Below, one piece after another: positions 44,185 through 52,894 of a stretch of 64,000 nucleotides of DNA. The first letter of the stretch is position 1; every line of letters begins with the position of its first letter. The translations under genes were made by a program, and so were the position numbers. This stretch comes from Haloplanus salinarum. Its GTDB lineage: Archaea; Halobacteriota; Halobacteria; Halobacteriales; Haloferacaceae. The notes beneath the pieces are model-generated. The model was not told where the DNA came from. It made no database searches and worked only from the letters and a program-made list of their open reading frames with translations. The stretch covers positions 310,001-374,000 of the forward strand of contig NZ_CP101823.1 of NCBI RefSeq assembly GCF_024498175.1, read 5' to 3'.

Positions 44185-44840
44185 GGATCGTACCGGACCA
44201 GGTCGTCGGCCTCGGCCGCGAACGCGCGTACCTCGGCGTCGAAGGAGTCCGCGTACCGCACCAGGAGCGTGATGATCGTCTCCGGGCGCGCGACGACGTA
44301 GCCGTCGTCACGGGCGAGCAGTCCGGCGTCCACGAGCTCCGAGGCGTACGTGCTCACCGTCGCCCGCGACACCCCGATGGCGTCGGCCACCGCGCTTCCG
44401 GTCGCGTCGGGGTGACGAAGTAGCGTCAGCAACATCCCCCGGGGAGTCTCCCGGCGCAGGTAGCCGAGCGCCACCTGCTCGAACGTCGAGAACCGGCCGG
44501 CGACGAAGAAGCGACGGTAGTCGCCGTCGCGCCGCGAGACGATGGCGGGGTCCTCGGACCGCCGGCCGGCCGCGTCGCCGTCGTCCAGCAGTCGGCGCAG
44601 GTGGTGTTGTGTCTCCCCCGTCCCCAACTGTAGGTCGTCGCGGAGTTTCGAGAAGTGCGCTCCGGGAGTCGTGCTCACGTAGCCGAGGATGGCGTCCCGA
44701 ACGTCGGAGCCGTCGGCCGACGACCGCGCGGCCGCCTCGCCGCTCCCCAGTCCAGCGAGCGGCGTCGCCGCTCCCAGCGCGGCGAACCGCCGCAACGTGG
44801 AGCGTTTGTCCTCGTCGACTCCCCGGTCCCCGTTGGGCAT
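44181..44840 (-). CDS. Two-domain winged-helix protein with a Tat-signal-like N-terminus
   Basis: 219 residues from ATG 44840. Residues 13-35 read DKRSTLRRFAALGAATPLAG, which looks like a twin-arginine or membrane-anchoring signal. Two winged-helix domains follow: ILGYVSTTPGAHFSKLRDDL with TQHHLRRLLDDGDA, then LLTLLRHPDATGSAVADAIG with VSRATVSTYASELVDAGLL. A DNA-binding protein with an apparent export signal is odd; it may be a membrane-tethered regulator. Its stop overlaps the DUF7123-like stop by four bases. Confidence 0.75.
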   Translation of the reverse strand: MPNGDRGVDEDKRSTLRRFAALGAATPLAGLGSGEAAARSSADGSDVRDAILGYVSTTPGAHFSKLRDDLQLGTGETQHHLRRLLDDGDAAGRRSEDPAIVSRRDGDYRRFFVAGRFSTFEQVALGYLRRETPRGMLLTLLRHPDATGSAVADAIGVSRATVSTYASELVDAGLLARDDGYVVARPETIITLLVRYADSFDAEVRAFAAEADDLVRYDP

Positions 44841-44896
44841 CCACTCGCACACTCGGCTGCTGGCGACTAAAGGGTACCGCCCCGGCGGTCAGCGGG

Positions 44897-46042
44897 TCAT
44901 TCCGTCTCGGGTTCGGGCTCCGCCCCCGAGCCGGCGACCTCCGCGTCCTCGGCGTCCTCGACCACCTCGTCCGGGCTCTTGATGTCGGTCCCCGCGCCCG
45001 ACTTGATCGCTTCGGCCTCCTGCTCCAGCTCCTCGATGTCCATCTCCGCGGCCTCGTCGATCTGGCCGAGGATCTCCTCGATGTCGTCGAGGCCGATCAG
45101 CTCGCGGGTCTCCGCGTCGAAGTCGAGCGAGTCGAGGCCCTCGGTGTCCTGAACGTCGCTGCCGGTCAACTGCTTGCCGTACCGGCCGACCAGCGACGTG
45201 AGTTCCTGCGGGAGGACGAACGTCGTCGACTCGCCCTGACCGATGCCCTCCAGCGTCTCCATCCCCTTCTCGATGATGGCGCGCTCGCCCATCGACTCGG
45301 CGGATTTCGCGCGCAGCACGGTCGAGATGGCGTCACCCTGCGCTTCGAGGATCTGGCTCTGTTTCTCACCCTGGGCGCGGATGATGTTCGACTGCTTTTC
45401 CCCCTGGGCGGTCTCGACGGCGCTCCGCCGTTCCCCCTGGGCTTCGAGGATCATCGCCCGGCGGCGACGCTCCGCGGAGGTCTGCTGTTCCATCGCCTGC
45501 TGGACGTCCTTCGAGGGGTTCACTTCCCGCACTTCGACGGACTCGACCCGGACGCCCCACTCGTCGGTCGGCTCGTCGAGTTCCTTCCGGATGCGGGCGT
45601 TGATCTCCTGACGTTTGTTCAGCGTGTCGTCGAGTTCCATGTCGCCGAGCACCGCGCGCAGGGTCGTCTGGGCGAGGTTCGACACCGCCATCTTGTAGTC
45701 GTCGACCTCGAGGAACGCCTTCTTGGCGTCCATCACCTTGATGTAGACGACGGCGTCGGCGGTCACCGGCGAGTTGTCGCGGGTGATCGCCTCCTGGCGC
45801 GGCACGTCGAGGGTCTGGGTCCGCATGTCGAAGGCGTAGGTCCGTGAGACGAACGGAGGGATGAACGTGATCCCCGGTTCGAGCAGTCGGCGGTACTCGC
45901 CGAACACGGTGAGTGCTTTCTTTTCGTAGGCGTCCACGATCTCGACCATCTGGTAGACCGTGACGATGGCGAGCAACAGGACGAGCACGCCGACGAGGAG
46001 CGGTCCGAGGCCTGGGATCAACTGCAGTGCGACGGGGGCCAT
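44897..46042 (-). CDS. SPFH/Band 7 (stomatin/prohibitin-like) membrane protein
   Basis: 381 residues. One N-terminal helix (LLVGVLVLLLAIVTVYQMVE) is followed by the SPFH domain (EYRRLLEPGITFIPPFVSRT, MRTQTLDVPRQEAITRDNSP, VDDYKMAVSNLAQTTLRAVL), a helical flotillin-type stalk with AQGEKQSQILEAQG repeats, and an acidic tail. Such proteins form membrane microdomain rings and often accompany NfeD or FtsH; no NfeD partner is adjacent here. ATG 46042 is chosen over an upstream in-frame ATG at 46096. Confidence 0.9.
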   Translation of the reverse strand: MAPVALQLIPGLGPLLVGVLVLLLAIVTVYQMVEIVDAYEKKALTVFGEYRRLLEPGITFIPPFVSRTYAFDMRTQTLDVPRQEAITRDNSPVTADAVVYIKVMDAKKAFLEVDDYKMAVSNLAQTTLRAVLGDMELDDTLNKRQEINARIRKELDEPTDEWGVRVESVEVREVNPSKDVQQAMEQQTSAERRRRAMILEAQGERRSAVETAQGEKQSNIIRAQGEKQSQILEAQGDAISTVLRAKSAESMGERAIIEKGMETLEGIGQGESTTFVLPQELTSLVGRYGKQLTGSDVQDTEGLDSLDFDAETRELIGLDDIEEILGQIDEAAEMDIEELEQEAEAIKSGAGTDIKSPDEVVEDAEDAEVAGSGAEPEPETE

Positions 46043-46137
46043 GGCATCGAGTTGGGGTGACGTCGGCAAAAGGGTTCGCACGGTACCCCTCGACACCCAT
46101 CGAAGCGATTAAATCCGGACTGTCCGAAGCGACGCCC

Positions 46138-46395
46138 ATGCAACAGCTCATCGTCAGGGGCGACCCCGGCATCCGCAAGGACGCCGTCATCGAGTACGAC
46201 GGCGAGGAGCAGGTCTGTTTCTCGATCCAGCGGCAGGGCGACTACCACGGCCCCGACGAGGTACAGCTCTGGTGTACCATCGGCACGCCCGACGAGCGGG
46301 AGGCTTTCGCGAAGCGCCAGTATGTCCCCCACTGGCTCGACGTCGACTCCGTCGACGCCGACGCCCTCGACGTGGTCTCTCGGGGTCGCGACTGA
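46138..46395 (+). CDS. HAH_0734-family small conserved protein
   Basis: 85 residues: MQQLIVRGDPGIRKDAVIEY, CFSIQRQGDYHGPDEVQLWC, then REAFAKRQYVPHWLDVDSVD. It matches the haloarchaeal HAH_0734 family; function unknown. A GATTAAATC promoter element lies about 30 bases before ATG 46138. It diverges from the SPFH gene and is adjacent to the convergent DUF2298 stop. Confidence 0.82.
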   Translation: MQQLIVRGDPGIRKDAVIEYDGEEQVCFSIQRQGDYHGPDEVQLWCTIGTPDEREAFAKRQYVPHWLDVDSVDADALDVVSRGRD

Positions 46396-48711
46396 TCAGG
46401 CGACGCCCAGTTCCGCCGAGTCGATCCGGTAGATCGTCACCGCCTGGTTCTCGAACACCGGCGTCACCCCCGAGACGTCGGTGAAGGACACCTCGCCGTA
46501 GCGCTCTCGCTCGGCCGGCCCGACCCAGACGTAGTCGACGCCGTAGCGTTCGAGCACGGCGACCGTCCGCTCGGGCGGCCCGGTGTAGGCGTCGTCGACG
46601 GCCCGGACCCGCGTGAGGTACGGCTCCCGGCCGCGATAGCCGACCTCGTGGTGCCAGCCCGCGACGGTCGGGACGCCGGTGAGGCTGGCCGCCGGGCTCG
46701 ACTGCCAGCCGTACATCCCGGGCGGCGCCGGCGAGTCGCGCTCCGGCCCGGGGTACCGGCTCGTCGCCGGCGCCGACAGCAGGGTCGGCTGTCCCGACAG
46801 GCCGTCGACGTAGGCGATGGCGCGGGCCTCCTCGGGGTGTTCCCGCTCGACGAATCGGGTGGCCTCGAGCGTCGGCTCGGCCGCCCCGTCGAAGTGCGCG
46901 GAGAGCGCCAGCCCCGCGTAGGGCACCGTCGCGAGGACGACGACGACGGCGAGCCCCGCGCGCAGCCAGCGGCTGCGGGTCCCGGGCACCGAGACGCCGC
47001 CGGGCCACCGGACGAACGCCGGCAGGGCGACGCCGGCGGCGACCCCCCACAGCACCCACACCTGCGCGTACGTCTTGAACACCGTGTTCATCCGGAGGGG
47101 GCCGGCGAGTTCACGGACGTACACGAGTTCGACGAGGCCGACCAGCCCCGCGCCGGCGACGATCAACACCGTCTCGAACCCGACCGGACGGTCGGTGCGG
47201 CAGGCGGCCCAGCCGAAGATCAGGAGGGGGCCGACGACCAGGGCGACGGCGAGGTCGGCGGTCAGCGCGAGGACGCCGAGGGCGACGAGGCCGACCAGCG
47301 GCGCCAGCACCCGGTCGACGGACAGCCGATCCAGCAGGTACGCGAGGAAGACGGCGACGAAGGCGCCGTGGACCAGGAGGAGCGCCGGGAGGCTGGAGCG
47401 CTCCGCGGCCGGCAGGAGCGCCACCGACCGGCCGCCGGCAGCCCCGAGCAGGAAGGGGAGCGCGAGGAGGCCGCCGAGGGCGCCGGCGACCCCGGCGACG
47501 GCGAGGGCGCCCGCGAGGTGCTCGAGTTCGGCCGTCGCCGGGTCGGCGTCGCGGGCGGCACGCCACCGGGCCACCCGCGCCGAGAGGACGCTCCACGGCT
47601 CGGCGCGTCCGAGCGCGAGCGCGAGGAAGAGCAGGCCGAAGAGGGAGGGAAAACTCCAGGTGTCGACGACGGCCTGGAACCCCGCCAGGATCGGCACGGC
47701 GACGAACGCGAGGACGCGACGCCGCCGCAGGTCGGCGGCCGGCGTCCGGTAGAGCGCGAACGCGAGTGCGGCACCCAACAGGAGGAAGGGCGTGCCCATC
47801 ATGTGGGCGTGGAGGTCGCCGTTCAGCCAGCCGAAGAGGGGAAACTCGTTGATCGTCCCCGGGATGACGCGGCTGGCGGTCCAGTAGGAGAAGGAGTCCA
47901 GCCCGGCGAGGACGGCGTCGGTCGAGTAGCGAGTCCGGGCGGCGACGACGCCAGCGACGTCGGCCCGCAGGGGGGCGGGGAGTGCGCCGACGAGGAGGCG
48001 GGACGCCGTGACGAGGTTGCTCGCGAGGCCGACGAAGAAGGCAGCGGCGAGACCCGCGAGCCGCCACGATTCGGCCCGTTCGCGGGCGATGGCGCCGGCG
48101 AGGCCGTACGCCGCGGTGACCAGCGTGGCGTAGAAGCCCGCGAGCGAGAGGTTGTAGGCGTAGCGGGGGGCGGTGCCCGTGAGGTCGGCGAGCGTCGCCG
48201 TCAGGAGGTGGCCGCCGTAGTAGTAGGCGACCGGTTCGCCCGCGAACCACATATCCTGGGGCGGGAGCCGAGTCGTGCGGTCGAGCGACTTCAGCAGGCC
48301 GAAATCGAGGAACTTCTCGCCGCCGACGGGGTAGACCGCCGGGTCGACCGCCCGGACGGCGAGCAGGAGGGCGAAGGCGACCACGAAGACGGCCGCTGCC
48401 GCCCGCCACTCGCGTCCGGGACGGACGCCGTCGGCGAGTTCGAGTCGGCGGTCGGCGAACGCGTCGCGGTCCAGCCCCGCGAGTAGGGCGAGACCGGCGA
48501 GAACGGCGACGGCGGCGGCGAGGGTCAGAGGGGTGAACGCGAGGTGGCCGAGCCAGTAGACGGTGATTCCGAGGACGGCAAGCGCCGTCGGGAGGCTCAG
48601 CCCGACCCCGCGGCCGGGGAGCGTCGAGAACAGGCGGGCGGCGAGCGGGCGGCCGAGCGCCGCGAGGACGCCGTAGAGGACCAGCCAGCGGAGGACGAGC
48701 CCGTACTCCAT
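46396..48711 (-). CDS. DUF2298 (YYY-domain) polytopic membrane protein, glycosyltransferase-like
   Basis: 771 residues with about 14 membrane helices. The family block MWFAGEPVAYYYGGHLLTAT contains the YYY signature, and TINEFPLFGWLNGDLHAHMM is the conserved extracellular segment. DUF2298 proteins resemble GT-C type dolichol-sugar-dependent transferases and are found in archaea and Chloroflexi; the activity is unproven. It diverges from the GT2-GtrA pair at 48.8 kb, consistent with a role in surface glycan assembly. Confidence 0.87.
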   Translation of the reverse strand: MEYGLVLRWLVLYGVLAALGRPLAARLFSTLPGRGVGLSLPTALAVLGITVYWLGHLAFTPLTLAAAVAVLAGLALLAGLDRDAFADRRLELADGVRPGREWRAAAAVFVVAFALLLAVRAVDPAVYPVGGEKFLDFGLLKSLDRTTRLPPQDMWFAGEPVAYYYGGHLLTATLADLTGTAPRYAYNLSLAGFYATLVTAAYGLAGAIARERAESWRLAGLAAAFFVGLASNLVTASRLLVGALPAPLRADVAGVVAARTRYSTDAVLAGLDSFSYWTASRVIPGTINEFPLFGWLNGDLHAHMMGTPFLLLGAALAFALYRTPAADLRRRRVLAFVAVPILAGFQAVVDTWSFPSLFGLLFLALALGRAEPWSVLSARVARWRAARDADPATAELEHLAGALAVAGVAGALGGLLALPFLLGAAGGRSVALLPAAERSSLPALLLVHGAFVAVFLAYLLDRLSVDRVLAPLVGLVALGVLALTADLAVALVVGPLLIFGWAACRTDRPVGFETVLIVAGAGLVGLVELVYVRELAGPLRMNTVFKTYAQVWVLWGVAAGVALPAFVRWPGGVSVPGTRSRWLRAGLAVVVVLATVPYAGLALSAHFDGAAEPTLEATRFVEREHPEEARAIAYVDGLSGQPTLLSAPATSRYPGPERDSPAPPGMYGWQSSPAASLTGVPTVAGWHHEVGYRGREPYLTRVRAVDDAYTGPPERTVAVLERYGVDYVWVGPAERERYGEVSFTDVSGVTPVFENQAVTIYRIDSAELGVA

Positions 48712-48807
48712 CTACCCGGAGTCGAGTCAGCGACGATAAACCGTTTGTGGTGTGGGCCGGGAGTCGAAGTCGTTCGCTTTTTTACGCCCGTCGCGAAAGG
48801 GCTCCCC

Positions 48808-49578
48808 ATGTCCCGATCCGTCGGGGTGGTGATCCCCGCCTACCACCCGGACGTCGACCGTCTCGAACGCTACGTCGACGCCCTCCGAGAGACGGTCGCT
48901 CCCGAAACGATTCGCGTCGAACTCGACGCCCCCGGCCCCGGCGTGCTGGACCGGATCGACGCCCTTCCGGTCACCGTCGGCGAGTCGCCCTCCCGCCGGG
49001 GCAAGGGTGCGGCGATCACCGCCGGGTTCGAGGCGCTCTCGACGGACGTGGTGGCCTTCGCCGACGCCGACGGCAGTACGCCCGCGACGTCCGTCGCCGA
49101 CGTGATCCGGCCGGTCGCGACGGGCGAGACCGACCTCGCCGCCGGGTCGCGCCGACACCCCGACGCGACCGTCGAGTCCCACCAGACGGTTGCGCGCCGG
49201 TACCTCGGCGACGGCTTCGCGTGGCTGGCCCGCCGGCTCCTCGACGTCCACCTCTACGACTACCAGTGTGGCGCGAAGGCGCTGACGCGGGAGGCCTGGA
49301 CGCGGATCCGGCCCCACCTCCACGAACCCGGCTTCGCGTGGGATATCGAACTACTGGCCGTCGCCGACGCGGTCGATTGCCGGATCGCCGAGGTGCCGGT
49401 CGTCTGGGAGGATCGTCCGGAGTCGACCGTCTCCCCCGTCGGCACGACGCTCCGGCTGGCGCGGGGACTCCTCGTCGCCCGCCACCGGGCGCGCCTCCTC
49501 CGGAACGACCGCCTGCACGAGATGCTCGACCGGTCACGGGACTCGGCGCCCGCACTCGTCGACCGGGATCACCGATGA
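48808..49578 (+). CDS. GT2 polyprenyl-phosphate sugar synthase-like glycosyltransferase
   Basis: 256 residues: SVGVVIPAYHPDVDRLERYV, RRGKGAAITAGFEALSTDVV, AFADADGSTPATSVADVIRP with the DADG metal site, and LYDYQCGAKALTREAWTRIR, which is the DPM1-type signature. It would load a hexose onto dolichol phosphate. The paired GtrA gene overlaps by three bases and probably encodes the flippase. ATG 48808 follows a TTTTTTACG promoter element. Confidence 0.87.
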   Translation: MSRSVGVVIPAYHPDVDRLERYVDALRETVAPETIRVELDAPGPGVLDRIDALPVTVGESPSRRGKGAAITAGFEALSTDVVAFADADGSTPATSVADVIRPVATGETDLAAGSRRHPDATVESHQTVARRYLGDGFAWLARRLLDVHLYDYQCGAKALTREAWTRIRPHLHEPGFAWDIELLAVADAVDCRIAEVPVVWEDRPESTVSPVGTTLRLARGLLVARHRARLLRNDRLHEMLDRSRDSAPALVDRDHR

Positions 49579-50033
49579 ACGGCGGCTTGGGCAAACTGGA
49601 GGAGCTCTATTCCGGGATCCGGTTCGGACAGTTCGCCTCCGTGGGCGCGGTGGGCGCCACCGCCGAGACGGTCGTCGTCGCGGTCCTGACGGCCGGATAC
49701 GGCGTCCTCCCGCAGCTGGCCAAGGCCGTCGGGGCCGAGGTGTCGATCACGCTGATGTTCCTGATCAACGACCGGTGGACCTTCGCGGAGGCCGGGGCGG
49801 CCGGGTGGCTCCCCCGCGGCCGCCGCTACCTGAAATCCCACCTGGTGCGAGCGGGCGGCCTGTTCGTCGGGTTCGCCGTCCTGACGGCGCTGACGTCGTG
49901 GACGGACGTCACGCTCGTCGTCGCCGGCGCGGACCTCTGGCCGACGGTGGCCAACGCCATCGGCATCGGCTGTGGGATGCTACTCAACTACCTCACCGAG
50001 GGGCTGTTCACGTGGCGTGTCGGTGCCGACTGA
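49575..50033 (+). CDS. GtrA-like membrane protein
   Basis: 152 residues with four membrane helices: RFGQFASVGAVGATAETVVV, GAEVSITLMFLINDRWTFAE, HLVRAGGLFVGFAVLTALTS and NAIGIGCGMLLNYLTEGLFT. The NDRWTF and NYL motifs are characteristic of GtrA, which is thought to flip polyprenyl-phosphate-linked sugars. The ATG lies in an ATGA overlap with the GT2 gene, so the synthase and presumed flippase are coupled. Confidence 0.9.
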   Translation: MNGGLGKLEELYSGIRFGQFASVGAVGATAETVVVAVLTAGYGVLPQLAKAVGAEVSITLMFLINDRWTFAEAGAAGWLPRGRRYLKSHLVRAGGLFVGFAVLTALTSWTDVTLVVAGADLWPTVANAIGIGCGMLLNYLTEGLFTWRVGAD

Positions 50034-50148
50034 TCGCCGTCACCGTCCCCCGGCGGTCGCCGACCGGCGTGCCGTCGACCGGCGGACCCGACTTCCGACG
50101 GTGCGTATGGGGCGCCGAGAATCCCCGTCCGGCACGCGAATCACAACC

Positions 50149-50155
50149 CTTAATG
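50149..50155 (+). promoter_or_regulatory. TATA-like element of the initiator tRNA gene
   Basis: A CTTAAT sequence lies about 27 bases before the tRNA 5' end, the normal distance for an archaeal promoter with a start at or just before the mature end. Confidence 0.4.
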
Positions 50156-50178
50156 CCGCGACCGGACTCGAATTCGAT

Positions 50179-50253
50179 AGCGGGATGGGATAGCCAGGAG
50201 ATTCCGCCGGGCTCATAACCCGGAGATCGGTAGTTCAAATCTACCTCCCGCTA
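50179..50253 (+). tRNA. Initiator tRNA-Met (CAU)
   Basis: 75 bases folding into a full cloverleaf: acceptor stem AGCGGGA/TCCCGCT, anticodon loop CTCATAA (CAU) on a CCGGG/CCCGG stem, and T-arm GGTAG-TTCAAAT-CTACC with discriminator A. The A1-U72 pair and three consecutive G-C pairs at the base of the anticodon loop mark it as the initiator. No intron and no encoded CCA. The following TTTTT at 50254-50258 is the terminator. Confidence 0.92.
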
Positions 50254-50258
50254 TTTTT
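50254..50258 (+). terminator. T-run terminator of the tRNA
   Basis: TTTTT directly after the mature 3' end; oligo-T runs end transcription in archaea. Confidence 0.6.
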
Positions 50259-50481
50259 GGCCGGCACCTGCGACCGAGGAACGGACGCCGCGCGCCGATT
50301 CCATCCCCATCGTCCGCTCGAAGGCCCAGTACGGGTTCTTCGCCGACAGGGTTCCCGCCAACTCCCGCGGAGCCCGTCTCTAAACGGCGTTTCAGAGGTA
50401 CTGGTACGTCTCGTAGATCCGATCCACGTCGTGGGACGGACACAGTGCGAAGCCGTACCCGGAGGGAGTTCTCGACGACAT
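50254..50481 (-). pseudogene. Decayed, truncated polysaccharide-deacetylase-like gene
   Basis: From ATG 50481 the minus strand reads MSSRTPSGYGFALCPSHDVD, RIYETYQYL, a TGA (50396-50394), NAV, a TAG, RRAPRELAGTLSAKNPYWAF, ERTMGMESARGVRSS and then runs into the tRNA. HDVDR and NPYWAFE with GVRSS match the N-terminal part of haloarchaeal NodB-like deacetylases (family recognised from memory). Two nonsense codons lie in one frame, and everything after residue 75 is missing at the tRNA boundary. 50482-50639, upstream of it, holds only a possible promoter (AATAAAG, minus strand) and no other gene. Confidence 0.7.
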
Positions 50482-50639
50482 TCGGGCTGATCCAACAGAC
50501 AGAACTCTGATCGTTATGACGTGTTTACCGGCTTCGGTGCGGGTGTAGGCTTTATTTGGACGGTCCCCTCCCGCCCCGGTCGAGTCTTTCCTTCCCCCCT
50601 CCGAAGACCATCGCGGGTCGGGGCGTCGACCGAATCGCG

Positions 50640-51866
50640 TCACCGGAGTTCGTACACCGACGACCCCGCGGCGACGAACACGCGGTCCTCGACGAGCGCC
50701 AGGCCGCCGACGCCCGGCGTCTCGAACCGGTGGGTCCACAGCCGCTCGCCCCCGGCGCGGTCGTAGGCCCGCACCACGCCGGCGACGACGTCGCCGTCCT
50801 CCCGGTCCTCGCCCGCGACGACGAGCGTGTCGCCGCCGACGGCGGGGGCGACGGCGTGCCACCCGACCGCGTCGCGCCAGTCGGCCTCGCCGGTCCGCAG
50901 GTCGAGCGCCGCGACGAGTCCGGCCCGTCGGTCGTCGGTGCCGGCGGCGACGTAGCCGCGAGCGCCGACGACGGCCGGCGTGGCGACGTCGACGCCGAGC
51001 GGCCGGGGTTCCCACAGGGACTCGCCGGAGTCGGCGTCCAGGGCGGCGACCACGCCGCCGCCCTCCGCGTAGGTGCCGACGACGAGGCGCCCGTCGGCGA
51101 CGGCGGGGGCGTGGACGAAGCCGGATACGGGGCCGGCGCTCCAGGCCCGTTGCGGCCCCGGCCGGAGGTACCGGTCGCGGCCCGTGCGCTCCGCGTAGGC
51201 GACGGTTCCATCGAGGGGCGCGTCCGCGGCGTACAGCCGGCCGTCGACGAGGGCGGGCATCGCACCGTCGACCTGCCAGCGTCGGCCACCGCCGGCGTCG
51301 ATGCCGTGGAGCGTCCCGCTCCCGGTGCCGAGGTACACCTCGTCCGCACCGACCGTCAGGCCACGGGGGTCGTCGGTGTCGACCGGGCTGCGAGAGGTCT
51401 CTTGCAGGTCGGCGCCGTCGTAGCCGACGACGGCTACGGGATCGGTGGCGGTGCCCGAGTCGAGGCTGACCGCGTGGAGGCGGCCGTCGGGGCCGAACCC
51501 GGCGCGGGGCGTCGCGGCCTCGACGGTGCGGGCCGCCGTGCCGTCCTCGCGGGCGTAGGCCGCGAGCCCCGACCCGTAGACGACGACGTGGTCGGGGCCG
51601 ACGAGCGGCGAGAGCGAGGGGCGTCCGGCAGCCGTCGGGAGCGCGGTGAACTCGCGGCGCGCGGGTCGCTCCCGCGGCGGCGTCGCGCTCGGGTTGTGCG
51701 CGGTGTTCGCGGGGTCGTACCGGCGGAGCGGCCACGTTCCGGGGGCTGGCGTCCAAGTGTCGAACGTCGCCGCGGCCGCACCGCGGTGCAGGCGGTAAGC
51801 GCCGTAGCCGCCGACCGCGAGGGCGACGCTTCCCCCGAGGAGTCGGCGGCGCGTGATGGAGGGCAT
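50640..51866 (-). CDS. Tat-exported PQQ-like beta-propeller protein
   Basis: 408 residues from ATG 51866. The signal ITRRRLLGGSVALAVGGYGA is a clear twin-arginine leader. The mature protein repeats blades of the PQQ/BamB type: GSGLAAYAREDGTAARTVEA, GTGSGTLHGIDAGGGRRWQV, VVAALDADSGESLWEPRPLG, VAALDLRTGEADWRDAVGWH, VRAYDRAGGERLWTHRFETP. No calcium or PQQ ligands are evident, so it may be a scaffold rather than a dehydrogenase. Extracellular or membrane-surface location inferred. Confidence 0.85.
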   Translation of the reverse strand: MPSITRRRLLGGSVALAVGGYGAYRLHRGAAAATFDTWTPAPGTWPLRRYDPANTAHNPSATPPRERPARREFTALPTAAGRPSLSPLVGPDHVVVYGSGLAAYAREDGTAARTVEAATPRAGFGPDGRLHAVSLDSGTATDPVAVVGYDGADLQETSRSPVDTDDPRGLTVGADEVYLGTGSGTLHGIDAGGGRRWQVDGAMPALVDGRLYAADAPLDGTVAYAERTGRDRYLRPGPQRAWSAGPVSGFVHAPAVADGRLVVGTYAEGGGVVAALDADSGESLWEPRPLGVDVATPAVVGARGYVAAGTDDRRAGLVAALDLRTGEADWRDAVGWHAVAPAVGGDTLVVAGEDREDGDVVAGVVRAYDRAGGERLWTHRFETPGVGGLALVEDRVFVAAGSSVYELR

Positions 51867-51929
51867 CGGACCGTACGTCCCACTCGGGGACAAAAAAGGT
51901 GGGACAGTCGTCGCGTGCCGGGAGCCGAG

Positions 51930-52376
51930 TCAGAGCGTCACGTCCGGCTGCTCGGCCGTCGTCCGTCCCGCCCGGAAGCTACGGAGGCCGGCGGCGACGG
52001 AGAGCAGGAGCGCGAACGGGGCGACCGCTACCCCACCGGCCGTGGGCGTGAGCACGGCGACGACGGCGGCCGTTCCGGCGAGCGACCACACCAGCCACCG
52101 GCGGCGGCTCCAGAGCGCGTAGCCCGCGAGCAGCGAACAGCCGAGGACGAGCACCGCCCACGCGAGGGGACGCGCCAGCGGGGCGTACGGCGGGACAGCC
52201 CGTCCGACGGCGACGACTGCGTGCAGGCGGTCGACGGCGGCGGGGAGCGCCCCCCGGTCGCCGAGGAGCGTCAGCGAGCCGACAACGCCCGCGAGGACGG
52301 CGAGTGCGTCGACGAGGGGGGCGATACGCCTGACGGTGGCGGGGACCGTGGAGGGGAGGGGGGACCGGGCGGACAT
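51930..52376 (-). CDS. Small four-helix membrane protein
   Basis: 148 residues from ATG 52376 with four hydrophobic segments (VDALAVLAGVVGSLTLLGD, PLAWAVLVLGCSLLAGYALW, RRWLVWSLAGTAAVVAVLTP, VAVAPFALLLSVAAGLRSF). No family recognised. It lies 63 bases upstream of the PQQ-like gene on the same strand and could be cotranscribed with it. Confidence 0.65.
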   Translation of the reverse strand: MSARSPLPSTVPATVRRIAPLVDALAVLAGVVGSLTLLGDRGALPAAVDRLHAVVAVGRAVPPYAPLARPLAWAVLVLGCSLLAGYALWSRRRWLVWSLAGTAAVVAVLTPTAGGVAVAPFALLLSVAAGLRSFRAGRTTAEQPDVTL

Positions 52377-52425
52377 GGATAGGGGTGCGACCGGTAGCGA
52401 CAAAAGTCCTTGCCGGCGTCGTCGG

Positions 52426-52842
52426 TCAGAACTCCACGTTCGACGACGAGGCTGGGCCGCCGTCGTCGAGCGATCCGGTCGTGACGAAGGCGTAGTCGTC
52501 GTCGGTCAGGTAGACGGCCCCGTCGTCGACGGTCACGTCGACGGCTTCGAGGGTGGCGCCCTCACAGGGACCGAACGTGCAGTAGCCGGAGTCGGCCTCG
52601 AAGTAGGCGCCGTGGTTCGCACAGACGAGTTCGCCGTCGCGCATCGGGGCTCCGGAGCCCTTGTCCAGGCGCACGTCCAACAGGTGTCGACAGTAGTTCA
52701 GCCAGCCGCGCACCTCCCCGTCGGCGACGCGGACCAGCACCGCCTCGCGCTCCTCGCCGGTGTCGAGACGACGGAGGGTGACGAGGAAGGTGGTGTCGTC
52801 GGGGACCGAATCGAGCGACGTCATCCGTCGGTCGGCGTCCAT
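52426..52842 (-). CDS. Rieske [2Fe-2S] protein
   Basis: 138 residues. The cluster ligands are NYCRHLLDV (C-x-H) and LVCANHGAYF (C-x-x-H), separated by a short loop, with a Rieske beta-fold around them. It resembles stand-alone ferredoxin-type Rieske proteins of haloarchaea, not the membrane cytochrome bc type, since there is no signal helix. A TATAAAT box (minus strand, 52867-52873) predicts start near 52845, favouring ATG 52842 and a leaderless mRNA. Confidence 0.85.
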   Translation of the reverse strand: MDADRRMTSLDSVPDDTTFLVTLRRLDTGEEREAVLVRVADGEVRGWLNYCRHLLDVRLDKGSGAPMRDGELVCANHGAYFEADSGYCTFGPCEGATLEAVDVTVDDGAVYLTDDDYAFVTTGSLDDGGPASSSNVEF

Positions 52843-52866
52843 CGACTCCGGATATCGACCGCCGGA

Positions 52867-52873
52867 ATTTATA
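52867..52873 (-). promoter_or_regulatory. TATA box of the Rieske gene
   Basis: The minus strand reads TATAAAT, about 27 bases before ATG 52842, a textbook haloarchaeal distance. Confidence 0.6.
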
Positions 52874-52894
52874 CCTCACGTCGCCGGGACGGCG

